Of a DNA stretch of 64,000 nt, positions 18,327 through 26,174 are shown piece by piece. A program made the translations under genes and the position numbers. Under the pieces are notes generated by a model. That model had not been told where the DNA came from and made no database searches. It saw only the letters and a program-made list of their open reading frames with translations. The DNA lies in assembly GCA_008363215.1 (NCBI GenBank), contig RHKP01000021.1, positions 41,466 through 105,465 on the forward strand, read 5' to 3'. The DNA comes from Cyanobacteria bacterium CYA. Lineage in GTDB: Bacteria; Planctomycetota; Phycisphaerae; Phycisphaerales; UBA1924. The stretch's first letter is position 1. Each line of letters starts with the position of its first letter.

Positions 18327-18543
18327 CGATGCCTCATGGGTTTAGGTGTATCGAGCGTCGCATCGCGTTCACCGTGGACCAGCGATTTCCGCGACACCGG
18401 GCACTGCGTCCGAGGCCGGTCGGCTCATAACCGGCCAGTCACGGGCGCACCTGTGCATCCCTCGCGGCGTGTTGCCGCGGCGCAGTCCTTCGCGTGCGGT
18501 CCCGTGACTGGTTGGCGAGCAGACCTCCGGCCTCGGAGGTCCC
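18327..18543 (+). other. Intergenic region before the sigma-like gene
   Basis: 217 bp without a gene. It contains a tRNA-like anticodon arm (stem GTCGG/CCGGC around CTCATAA, near 18418-18437) with no D or T arm, and a small hairpin just before the next gene (CCTCCGG/CCTCGGAGG near 18524-18540). Confidence 0.4.
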
Positions 18544-19137
18544 ATGACCAGCCGCAGCGACATCGTCAGCAACTCTTTCGCCGCCAGCCTCATCCGCCGC
18601 AAGGCGCGCCAGCTCTGCCAGCGCCCCGGCTTCAGCCGCTCCGACGAGGACGACCTAAAGCAGGGCATGCGCCTGTACCTGTGGTCGGCGTCCCGGCTCT
18701 TCGACCCCGCCCGAGGAAACGTCGAGAGTTTCATCGTCACCGCGCTCCGCAGCTGGATGGACATGGAGGTCCGCCGGCGTCGCGCCGAGATGCGCTTCAC
18801 CGGCGTCGATGCCATCTCTCTCGACAGCACGATGGTTGATCGCGATGACGGCGACTGCTCTCCCATGAGCGCCGAGATCGCCGCCGACCAGGCCAATCGG
18901 CGCTTGGGCCTGGACTCGCGTGACCTGGCGAGCGACCTGGAGTTCCGCGAGGCTCTCGCGCTGGTTCACGCGCGGCTCACGCAGGCGGAGCTGCGGTTCA
19001 TGCGTGACGTCGTGGATCGCGGCGTCGCCGGCGCTGCCCGCAAACGCCGCATTTCTCGCCGCCAAGTCCTCGTTCGCCTCGCCTCGATCCGAGAGCGCTT
19101 TGCTGAAAAGCGGGCAGATGACTCTTCCGCTGCATAG
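18544..19137 (+). CDS. Sigma-70-like (ECF-type) factor
   Basis: 197 residues. The first half resembles sigma region 2: SFAASLIRRKARQL, EDDLKQGMRLYLWSASRLFDPARG, VESFIVTALRSWMDMEVRRRR, which matches the WxRxDLxQE...yDPxRG pattern of ECF-type factors. The second half has a region-4-like HTH (GVAGAARKRRISRRQVLVRLASIRERF). It is clearly related in layout to the other sigma-like gene at 61732-62223. It sits at the head of the replication module, and its 3' end contains dispersed repeat copy 2. A role in phage-specific transcription is inferred. Confidence 0.7.
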   Translation: MTSRSDIVSNSFAASLIRRKARQLCQRPGFSRSDEDDLKQGMRLYLWSASRLFDPARGNVESFIVTALRSWMDMEVRRRRAEMRFTGVDAISLDSTMVDRDDGDCSPMSAEIAADQANRRLGLDSRDLASDLEFREALALVHARLTQAELRFMRDVVDRGVAGAARKRRISRRQVLVRLASIRERFAEKRADDSSAA

Positions 19138-19145
19138 GGAACCAC
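19108..19145 (+). repeat. Dispersed two-block repeat, copy 2
   Basis: AAGCGGGCAGAT (19108-19119), 9 variable bases, GCTGCATAGGGAACCAC (19129-19145). It overlaps the last codons of the sigma-like gene and precedes the replication module. If it is a promoter, transcription would begin just after it and pass through the hairpin at 19186-19228. Confidence 0.75.
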
Positions 19146-19185
19146 CAGAGGCCCATGCGTGGGCACGCTGCGGAACCGTCGGAGC

Positions 19186-19228
19186 GGAGCGCCCGGCCCA
19201 CCCCCTCCCCCCCTGGGCTGGGCGCTCC
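19186..19228 (+). promoter_or_regulatory. Strong leader hairpin before the replication genes
   Basis: Arms GGAGCGCCCGGCCCA (19186-19200) and TGGGCTGGGCGCTCC (19214-19228) pair over 15 bp with one mismatch around a 13-base C-rich loop. No T tract follows, so a simple intrinsic terminator is unlikely; an attenuator or mRNA stabiliser is possible. Confidence 0.6.
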
Positions 19229-19276
19229 GCCAACCGGCGGCTCGACGGATTCGGTCCCCACTCGGAGGAGCACACC

Positions 19277-19573
19277 ATGCGAGACACTCGGTTCAGGTTT
19301 GAGTTCGCAGCTGACGTGGACGTCGCTGAGGCGCAGGGCACGCTCTGCCTGTCGCTGTTGGCGGCCGAGGGCCTGCACGGCGACGCCAAGGTCCGAACCG
19401 ACGTGGCGTACTCGGTTGATCCCGTTCGCTCGGAGATCCATGTGAGCGGGCGCGGTGTCACCCTCGACCACGTCGTGCAGATTTTCACGTCTCTGCTGAC
19501 GCACGAGTTCGGCCGTGAGGCGTTCCGCGTTCGACGCGAGCCGACTGCCGAGCCCGCGGCGGCTGCCGCGTGA
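19277..19573 (+). CDS. Small phage protein of unknown function
   Basis: 98 residues from ATG 19277 with a strong GGAGGAG site 6 bp before it. Alternating hydrophobic residues (FRFEFAADVDVAEAQ, SEIHVSGRGVTLDH) suggest a compact alpha/beta domain. The tail is Ala-rich. First gene of the early replication series, directly before the recombinase-like ATPase. No family recognised. Confidence 0.6.
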   Translation: MRDTRFRFEFAADVDVAEAQGTLCLSLLAAEGLHGDAKVRTDVAYSVDPVRSEIHVSGRGVTLDHVVQIFTSLLTHEFGREAFRVRREPTAEPAAAAA

Positions 19574-19671
19574 TTCCCGCACTCCCCCTCGTCCGCCTCG
19601 GCCAAGGCGCGTTCACCCGCGACATCTGGCCCCACGACCTCGATCGCTCACTCCCCAATCACGGAGACCCC

Positions 19672-20487
19672 ATGCCCGCAACCGCGACCGCCACCCTCAT
19701 GAACCAGATCAGCAAGGGCCGCAAGGCCCGTCCCCGTCGCGTCATGCTGTACGGCACGCACGGCATCGGCAAGAGCACGTTCGGTGCGATGGCCGAGAAG
19801 CCCATCTTCGTCCCCACGGAAGACGGCCTGGCCGACATCGACTGCGAGTCGTTCCCGCTCGCCCGCAGCCTCGGCGAGGTGATGGCAGCGCTCGAGTCGC
19901 TGTACTCCGGCGACCACGACTACCGCACCGTCGTCATCGATAGCCTGGACTGGCTCGAGCGCCTGATCTGGGCCGAGGTGTGCGCTGACGAGAACGTCGA
20001 GAACATCGAGAAGATCGGCTACGCCAAAGGATTCTCGTTCGCCATCGACAAGTGGCGTTCGGTGCTCGGGGCGCTCGACGCGCTCCGCAGCGACCGCGGC
20101 ATGACCGTGGTCCTGATCGCGCACGCCAAGATCGAGAAGTTCGAGAACCCCGAGACTGTGCCGTACGACCGGTACTCGCCGCGCCTGCACAAGCTCGCGT
20201 CGGCGCTGGTGCAGGAGTGGGCCGACGAGGTGCTCTTCGCCACGTACAAGGTCCACACCGTCAAGGTCGACGAGGGGTTCAACAAGGCCAAGCACAACGG
20301 CGTCTCGACCGGCGAGCGGATCATCCGCACAGTCGAGCGGCCGGCGCACGTCGCCAAGAACCGTCTCGGCCTGCCCGACGAGATCCCGCTGGACTACCGC
20401 GTGTACGGCGCGTTCGCCCGCGGCGAGAACCCCTTCGCCGACACCGCACCACCCGCCACCACCTCCGACACCGCTGGCACCAACTGA
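19672..20487 (+). CDS. Phage RecA-like ATPase (Sak4/AAA_24-type)
   Basis: 271 residues from ATG 19672 (ACGGAG upstream); a longer reading from 19570 lacks a ribosome site. Walker A GTHGIGKST lies at about residues 26-34 and Walker B is TVVIDSLDWLE. The region AHAKIEKFENPE followed by RYSPRLHKLASALVQEWADEVLFA is typical of AAA_24/Sak4 proteins, single-domain RecA relatives used for phage single-strand annealing or recombination. The next gene is the DUF669 protein that commonly partners such ATPases. Confidence 0.8.
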   Translation: MPATATATLMNQISKGRKARPRRVMLYGTHGIGKSTFGAMAEKPIFVPTEDGLADIDCESFPLARSLGEVMAALESLYSGDHDYRTVVIDSLDWLERLIWAEVCADENVENIEKIGYAKGFSFAIDKWRSVLGALDALRSDRGMTVVLIAHAKIEKFENPETVPYDRYSPRLHKLASALVQEWADEVLFATYKVHTVKVDEGFNKAKHNGVSTGERIIRTVERPAHVAKNRLGLPDEIPLDYRVYGAFARGENPFADTAPPATTSDTAGTN

Positions 20488-20577
20488 CTCATGGCGCGGC
20501 ATCGCCTGCCAAGTCAAGCCTTGGCGAGCCGCGGCTAGGCATGGCACTTCTTTCATCAATTCAGGAGATCTGCACCA

Positions 20578-21045
20578 ATGGCCAATCTGAACTTTGACGC
20601 GAATCAAGTCGATCCTTCCGTTGCCCTCGACCCGCTTCCTGCGGGCAAGTACCTCGCCGTCATCTCCGAGTCGGAGCTCAAGCCGACCAAGACGGGCGTT
20701 GGCAAGTACCTGCAGCTCACCTTCCAGATCATCGACGGCGAGTTCAAGGGCCGCCTGGTCTGGGCCCGGCTCAACCTCGAGAACAAGTCCGAAATGACGG
20801 TCAAGATCGCTCGCGGCGAGCTCTCAGCCATCTGCCGCGCCATCGGCGTCATGCAGCCCAAGGACTCGGTCGAGCTGCACAACGTCCCGCTGGAGATCAA
20901 CGTTGGGCTGAAGAAGCGCGACGACAACGGCGAGTTCACCAACGTCATCAAGGGGTACGCCAAGAAGGGCGGCGGCGGCTCGCCGGTGAGCGCCCGCGCT
21001 CCCGTCGGCGTTGGCCCGGGGAGCACGCCGCCCTGGAAGCGATAA
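20578..21045 (+). CDS. DUF669 phage protein, probable SSB-like partner
   Basis: 155 residues from ATG 20578 after AGGAG. It starts with the DPSVALDPLPAGKYLAVI pattern and continues with GKYLQLTFQIIDGEFKGRLVWARLNL, which I recognise as DUF669. Members accompany Sak4-like ATPases in phage replication modules and are thought to bind single-stranded DNA. The C-terminal tail is Gly-rich and disordered (KKGGGGSPV) and ends in basic residues, unlike the acidic tail of classical SSB. Confidence 0.8.
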   Translation: MANLNFDANQVDPSVALDPLPAGKYLAVISESELKPTKTGVGKYLQLTFQIIDGEFKGRLVWARLNLENKSEMTVKIARGELSAICRAIGVMQPKDSVELHNVPLEINVGLKKRDDNGEFTNVIKGYAKKGGGGSPVSARAPVGVGPGSTPPWKR

Positions 21046-21086
21046 GCCCACATGATCGTCTCCTCGAGCTCCCGTACCCGCCCAGT

Positions 21087-21422
21087 GTGAACCACATCTG
21101 GCGACGGTTGGGCTCCAGGACTGTGCTGAGCCGCGAGGGGCGGCGATACCGCGCAAGCGTGTGCGCCGCCCTCGCGGTGATGCGGGTCGTGCGGATGAGT
21201 GGGCGGCTGGAGGTGCGTGTCACCGTCTGCCCGCCCGACAACCGCCGCCGCGACCTGGACAACGTTCAAAAGGCCCTGCTCGACGCCCTCGCCAAGGGCG
21301 GGGCGTACCGCGACGACTCGCAGATCGATCGGCTGATGGTTGAACGCGGCCCGGTGACGCCGGGCGGCAAGGTGCTGGTGGTCATCACGCAGATGCCCGG
21401 CAGCACGGGAGAACACGCATGA
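21087..21422 (+). CDS. RusA-family Holliday junction resolvase, damaged 5' end
   Basis: 111 residues from GTG 21087. RusA signatures: VNHIWRR near the start, CPPDNRRRDLDN (the catalytic Asp pair region), and AYRDDSQIDRLMVER. RusA homologues normally begin with about 10 residues reading LELPYPPS before VNH. Those codons are present upstream in frame (21058-21086) but without a start codon. An ATG at 21052 would supply one if a single base had not been lost between it and the conserved part. So the gene has a 1-base deletion, uses the weak GTG, or the sequence has an error. The active-site part is intact. Confidence 0.7.
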   Translation: MNHIWRRLGSRTVLSREGRRYRASVCAALAVMRVVRMSGRLEVRVTVCPPDNRRRDLDNVQKALLDALAKGGAYRDDSQIDRLMVERGPVTPGGKVLVVITQMPGSTGEHA

Positions 21423-21697
21423 ACGCGAAAGCTGACAGGTGGCGTCGAGTCACCATCGAGTTTGGCGAAGAGCAGGTCACCACGGTCGGCTCGCTCAAGA
21501 CCGAAGGCCCGGAGAGCGACGGCCTCGCGAGCGGGATCGCGTTCTGTCTGTCGTGCGTCCTCCGCCAGCTCGATCTCTCAGAGGTCGAAGTCGCAGCGCA
21601 CCTGCTCAGTGCTGCAAACGCTCGCAACGTCAACGAGGAGACCCTCGCTCAGGCTGGCGGGCGATTCCTTCGTCGCCGGGCGGGAGCCAGCGCGTAA
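21419..21697 (+). CDS. Small unknown protein between RusA and helicase
   Basis: 92 residues. The ATG overlaps the RusA stop, and the TAA shares a base with the helicase ATG, so all three are coupled. Features: RVTIEFGEEQVTTVGSL beta segments, a Cys pair (FCLSC), then DLSEVEVAAHLL helices. No family recognised; probably an accessory of DNA replication by position. Confidence 0.6.
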   Translation: MNAKADRWRRVTIEFGEEQVTTVGSLKTEGPESDGLASGIAFCLSCVLRQLDLSEVEVAAHLLSAANARNVNEETLAQAGGRFLRRRAGASA

Positions 21698-23388
21698 TGC
21701 AGTTGCGTCCCTATCAATCCGAAGCCATCGCCGCGGTATACGAGCACCTGCGGACCCGCGACGATAACCCCTGCGTGGTCATCCCGACCGGCGGGGGCAA
21801 GACGCCGGTGATCGCCACGATCTGCCGCGACGCCGTCGGCCGCTGGGGCGGCCGCGTCGTGCTGCTGGCGCACGTGAAGGAACTGCTGGAGCAGGCGGCC
21901 GACAAGCTCCGCGTCATCGCGCCCGACGTGCCGATGGGCATCTACTCCGCTGGCCTGAAGCGGAAGGACCTGGGCTACGCGGTCACGGTCGCGGGTATCC
22001 AGAGCATCTGGAAGAAGGCGTGCGACCTGGGGCCGGTCGATCTGATCATCGTCGATGAGGCGCACATGGTCCCCGCCGAGGACGACGGGATGTACCGGCA
22101 GTTCATCGCTGACGCCAAGGTCGTGAACCCCAACGTCCGCGTCATCGGGCTCACCGCCACGCCGTACCGCCTGAAGTCCGGCGCGATCTGCGCCCCCGAG
22201 AACATCCTCAACCACGTCTGCTACGAGGTCGGCGTCCGTGAGCTCATCGTGCAGGGCTTCCTCTCTCCGCTCAAGACCAAGGCGGGCATACAGAAGATCA
22301 GCACCGACGACCTGCACGTCCGCGCCGGCGAGTTCGTCGCCAGCGAGGTCGAAGACCTCATGGACAAAGAGGGGCTGGTCGAGGGCGCGTGCGCCGAGAT
22401 CGCCCAGCACACCAAGGACCGCAGCGCCACGCTGATCTTCTCGTCGGGCATCCGCCACGGGCAGCACATCGTCGATGTGCTCAAGGCCAAGCACGGGATC
22501 GAGTGCGGCTTCGTGACCGGCGACACCCCCGACGGCGTGCGGGCGGCGATCCTCGGTCGCTTCCGCTCGGGCGAGCTTAAGTACCTCTGCAACGTGAACG
22601 TTCTCACCACCGGCTTCGATGCCCCGCACATCGACTGCGTGGCGCTGGTGCGGCCGACGATGTCGCCGGGCCTGTACTACCAGATGGTGGGCCGGGGCTT
22701 CCGCCTCCACCCGGGCAAGAACGACTGCCTCGTGCTGGACTTCGGCGGCAACGTCCTTCGGCACGGCCCGGTGGACGCGATCCGGATCGCCACCGACGAT
22801 CGCGGCGACGGCGACGCGCCGGCGAAGGAGTGTCCGAACTGCCAGGCCCTCATCGCGGCGGGATACCAGACTTGCCCACAGTGCGGCCACCAGTTCCCCG
22901 AGCCGAACAGGCAACAGCACGAGGCGAAGGCCAGCACCGAGGGCATCCTCAGCGGCCAGACCACGCGCGAAGAACACCGCGTCAGTGAGACGACGTACCA
23001 CGTGCACTCCAAGCGCAGCGACCCGTCCGCGCCGCTGACCATGCGCGTCGAGTACCGCGTCGGCTTCAACCGCTTCTTCCGCGAGTGGGTCTGCTTCGAC
23101 CACACCGGTTACGCCCGCACCAAGGCGGAGGCGTGGTGGCGGGCACGCTCGGTCGAGCCGGTGCCCGGCGGCACGGAGGAAGCGGTCGAGATGGCCAAGG
23201 CCGGGGCGCTCGCCCCGACGCTCTCCATCACCGTCGAGAAGAAGGCCGGCGACCAGTTCGAGCGCGTCACGCAGCATGTGCTGGGCGACAAGCCGCCGCG
23301 GCTGGACAGCGAGGAAGGCCTGCCCGACCGACCGCCGGAGCCCGCGGGCATGACGTACGGCATCCCTGAGGACGAGATCCCCTTCTGA
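21697..23388 (+). CDS. DEAD/DEAH-box phage helicase with zinc ribbon
   Basis: 563 residues from ATG 21697 (GGGAG upstream). RecA1: LRPYQSEAI Q-motif-like start, Walker A PTGGGKT near residue 29, motif II VDEAH. RecA2: LTTGFDAPHIDCVALVRPT and YYQMVGRGFRL (motif VI). A four-Cys zinc ribbon (CPNC ... CPQC) follows near residue 380. The last 170 residues include a YRVGFNRFFREWVCFDH segment of unknown role. This is the type III/SSL2-like helicase frequent in phage replication modules. The next gene overlaps it by one base pair of codons (TGATG). Confidence 0.85.
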   Translation: MQLRPYQSEAIAAVYEHLRTRDDNPCVVIPTGGGKTPVIATICRDAVGRWGGRVVLLAHVKELLEQAADKLRVIAPDVPMGIYSAGLKRKDLGYAVTVAGIQSIWKKACDLGPVDLIIVDEAHMVPAEDDGMYRQFIADAKVVNPNVRVIGLTATPYRLKSGAICAPENILNHVCYEVGVRELIVQGFLSPLKTKAGIQKISTDDLHVRAGEFVASEVEDLMDKEGLVEGACAEIAQHTKDRSATLIFSSGIRHGQHIVDVLKAKHGIECGFVTGDTPDGVRAAILGRFRSGELKYLCNVNVLTTGFDAPHIDCVALVRPTMSPGLYYQMVGRGFRLHPGKNDCLVLDFGGNVLRHGPVDAIRIATDDRGDGDAPAKECPNCQALIAAGYQTCPQCGHQFPEPNRQQHEAKASTEGILSGQTTREEHRVSETTYHVHSKRSDPSAPLTMRVEYRVGFNRFFREWVCFDHTGYARTKAEAWWRARSVEPVPGGTEEAVEMAKAGALAPTLSITVEKKAGDQFERVTQHVLGDKPPRLDSEEGLPDRPPEPAGMTYGIPEDEIPF

Positions 23389-25622
23389 TGAGCGAGGGCC
23401 CCTCCATCCTGCTCGAGTCGGCGCGCACGTACCTCTCCCGCGGGTACGCGGTCATCCCCGTGCCCGCGCGGAAGAAGATCCCCGTCCTCAAGGGGTGGAC
23501 GGATCTGCGGCTCTCCGAGAGCGACCTGCCGGCGCACTTCAACGGCACCGGCAACATCGGCGTGCTCCTCGGTGAGCCAAGCGGCTGGCTCATCGACGTC
23601 GACCTCGACTGCGACGAGGCGGTTGCGCTTGCGCCCAAGTTCCTGCCGCCCACGGGCGCGACGTCTGGCCGTCCCGGCAAGCCCGCGTCGCACTGGTGGT
23701 ACGTGTGCGAGGGGATCAAAACCCGCAAGCATCAGGACCCCGTGTCGAAGAAGATGATCGTCGAGCTCCGCAGCACCGGAGCGCAAACGGTCGTCGGCCC
23801 GAGCATCCATCCCAGCGGCGAGCCGTACGACCCGCTCGACGGGGAACCCGCCGTGGTCGACGCCGGGGAACTGGACGCCGCTGTAGCCGCGCTGGCAGAC
23901 GCCGTGACCGAGGCACGGCACGGCCGCAGAGAACGTCCGTGTTCACAGCCAGTGGCGCTAGGAACGCCGACGTTCCTAGCGGACAACGCCGTGGTCCGCC
24001 GCGCCGCGGCGTACCTCGACCGCATCCCGCCGGCGATCTCCGGTTCGGGCGGTCACAGCCAGACCTACGCGGCGGCCACGGCGATGGTGCATGGGTTTGG
24101 GCTCGATCCCGAGACCGCGTTTTCGCTGCTGTGGGATCGGTACAACTCGAGATGCCAACCCCCGTGGTCGGAGAAAGAGCTGCGGCACAAGGTCAGCGAC
24201 GCGGCGAGCAAGCCGCACGAGCGACCCTACGGCTGGCTTAGAGACTCGGGCCACGCCGAAGCGGCCGACGTTGATCTCTCGGGCCTCTTGGTGCGGAGTC
24301 GTGCGCCGGTGAACGACGCGATCTCGCCGCCCGGGCCGGACGATCCCGGGCTGCTCCCACCCGAGGCCCTGCGCGTGCCCGGGTTCGTTGGCGAAGTGAT
24401 GGACTACTGCCTCGCCACCGCGCCCTACCCGAGCCAGACGCTGGCGTTCTGCGGCGCGCTGGCGCTGCAGGCGTTCCTGGCGGGCCGCAAGGTCCGCGAC
24501 CCCGGGGACAACCGCACCAACATCTACCTGCTCGGCCTGGCCCACTCGTCATCGGGCAAGGACTGGCCCCGCAAGATCAACGCGCGCGTCCTCCACGCCG
24601 TCGGCCTCGGCACTGGGCTGGGCGACCGGCTCGCCTCGGGCGAGGGTGTGCAGGACGCGCTCCACGGGACGCCCTCGATGCTGTTCCAGACCGACGAGAT
24701 CGACGGACTGCTGCAGTCGATCAACCGCGCCCGCGACGCGCGGTTCGAGTCGATCATGGGGACGCTGCTGACGATGTACTCGGCCTCCAACTCGATCTTC
24801 CCGATGCGCCGCAAGGCCGGGCAGAACGAGCCCGGCGTTATCAACCAGCCGTGCCTGGTGCTCTTCGGCACGGCGATCCCGAATCACTACTACGCCGCGC
24901 TCTCCGAGCGCATGCTCACCAACGGGCTCTTCGCCCGCATGCTGATCCTGGAGTCGGGCCCGCGCGGGGCGGGCCAAGAGCCGACGGTCAGCGACCTGCC
25001 CGAGCGCGTGCTCGCGACGGCCAAGTGGTGGTCGGACCTGCGCCCCGGGCCGGGCAACCTCGCCAACGCTCACCCCACGCCGCGGGTTGTGCCGCACACC
25101 GACGAGGCCCGCGCGCTGCTGGTTGAGCTGCGCAAGGACGCCGAGCAGGCGTACGGCGAGGCCGAGGGCCGGCGCGATGCGGTGGCGACGACGGTGTGGG
25201 GGCGAACCAGCGAGCAGACGAGGAAGCTGGCGCTGCTCTACGCCGTCAGCGAGAACCACGAAGAGCCCGCGATCGGCGTCGAGGCGGTGCGGTGGGCGTC
25301 GCGGCTGGTCATGCACCAGACCAAGCGGATGCTGTTCATGGCCGCCAACCACGCGGCCGAGACGCCCTTCGACGAGCTCGCGCTGCGCGCCATACGGAAG
25401 ATCCGCGAGGCACCCGATGGGTCGCTGCCCCACAGCGTGCTGCTCAAGCGGATGAAGATGGACTCCCGCTCGTTCCACGATCTCATCGACACGCTCGTGC
25501 AGCGCGGTGACGTGCTGGCGGAGTCGGCGTCCACGAGCGGTCGGGCGGCCCTGATCTACCGATTGGCGGAGAAGGAAGGTGAAGGAAGGGTGAAAGAAGA
25601 GGGGGCAAAATGCGGGCTGTAG
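23388..25622 (+). CDS. Primase-polymerase / DUF3987 replication protein
   Basis: 744 residues. The N-terminal PrimPol domain (about 1-190) has GYAVIPVPARKKIP, the catalytic DVDLD near residue 67, SHWWY and a downstream Glu-rich motif. A PriCT-like segment follows (GSGGHSQTYAAA, then FSLLWDRYN). The DUF3987 helicase-like region has GLAHSSSGKDWPR, a variant Walker A, and FQTDEIDGL as Walker B. The C-terminus has a winged-helix look (LPHSVLLKRMKMDSRSFHDLI). It likely primes and unwinds element DNA. It closes the replication operon and is followed by a long non-coding stretch. Confidence 0.85.
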   Translation: MSEGPSILLESARTYLSRGYAVIPVPARKKIPVLKGWTDLRLSESDLPAHFNGTGNIGVLLGEPSGWLIDVDLDCDEAVALAPKFLPPTGATSGRPGKPASHWWYVCEGIKTRKHQDPVSKKMIVELRSTGAQTVVGPSIHPSGEPYDPLDGEPAVVDAGELDAAVAALADAVTEARHGRRERPCSQPVALGTPTFLADNAVVRRAAAYLDRIPPAISGSGGHSQTYAAATAMVHGFGLDPETAFSLLWDRYNSRCQPPWSEKELRHKVSDAASKPHERPYGWLRDSGHAEAADVDLSGLLVRSRAPVNDAISPPGPDDPGLLPPEALRVPGFVGEVMDYCLATAPYPSQTLAFCGALALQAFLAGRKVRDPGDNRTNIYLLGLAHSSSGKDWPRKINARVLHAVGLGTGLGDRLASGEGVQDALHGTPSMLFQTDEIDGLLQSINRARDARFESIMGTLLTMYSASNSIFPMRRKAGQNEPGVINQPCLVLFGTAIPNHYYAALSERMLTNGLFARMLILESGPRGAGQEPTVSDLPERVLATAKWWSDLRPGPGNLANAHPTPRVVPHTDEARALLVELRKDAEQAYGEAEGRRDAVATTVWGRTSEQTRKLALLYAVSENHEEPAIGVEAVRWASRLVMHQTKRMLFMAANHAAETPFDELALRAIRKIREAPDGSLPHSVLLKRMKMDSRSFHDLIDTLVQRGDVLAESASTSGRAALIYRLAEKEGEGRVKEEGAKCGL

Positions 25623-25626
25623 ACAC

Positions 25627-25735
25627 ATACACACACTTCTTTCTCTCTTTCACCTTCTTTCCCCCACCCCCGCGTGCGCGTGCGTGTGTGTGTATGCGAT
25701 CCGGGGGGGTGAAAGGTGAAAGAAGGGAAAGAAGT
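25627..25735 (+). repeat. Nested inverted repeat with CT/GA tracts
   Basis: The outer left arm contains acatacacacac and the right inner part gtgtgtgtgtatg. A CT-rich arm (about 25637-25670: cttctttctctctttcacc) matches, with interruptions, a GA-rich arm (about 25704-25735: ggtgaaagaagggaaagaag). It could form a cruciform or a triplex, or act as a terminator stem after the replication operon. Confidence 0.55.
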
Positions 25736-26060
25736 TCCCCGACGAGCACGCGATGCAGGCGGCGTGGCCGGCAGCGCCTAGCGGGAGCCTTACAGCCGGA
25801 AGCCTTACGGGAGGGGGAGGCGGATGGCGTTAGGTACTTCCCAGGCGGGGGCGCGAGGCTTGGCCCGCGGGAACAGCCGCGCTTGGCGACAGAGTTTGTT
25901 TGGGCCGTCCGAGCGCCGGGCGGCCCGGTGGCGGGGTTGGTACGCCTCCCCGCCAGGGACGCGACGTGGGCCAACGTGGGCGGACCCGTGGCCAACGGGC
26001 TAGGCCCGTAGCGAGCGGGAATTGGGGCGTTGAGCGCCCCCGGACGGGCCCGTCAGCCCG

Positions 26061-26089
26061 AGCGATCCAGCCAACCAGCGATCCAGCCA
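26061..26089 (+). repeat. Iteron-like direct repeat pair
   Basis: AGCGATCCAGCCA at 26061-26073 and again at 26077-26089, a 16-bp period. Too few copies to call an iteron array, but the setting between the PrimPol gene and the ParB-methyltransferase is suggestive. Confidence 0.5.
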
Positions 26090-26174
26090 TCCCCGGACCT
26101 GCCGCATGTGCGGCGGGCCAGCCCGACGCCCCGCGCGCTGGCGTTTGCCGCCGCGCGTCTCAACGGAGATCGCT

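Larger units (their letters stand above)
25623..26174 (+). other. Repeat-rich non-coding region, origin candidate
   Basis: 552 bp without a credible gene, directly after the PrimPol gene. It holds nested inverted repeats with polypurine/polypyrimidine arms (25627-25735), a tandem AGCCTTAC pair (near 25788-25810), two GGCCAAC-containing repeats (near 25970-26000) and an iteron-like pair at 26061-26089. These are features of replication origins or regulatory regions; no function is proved. Confidence 0.45.

Noticed and set aside
18405..18470. tRNA-Met-like anticodon arm with loop CTCATAA
   Set aside because: The 5-bp stem and loop fit, but no D arm, T arm or acceptor stem can be drawn around it, so it is not called a tRNA.
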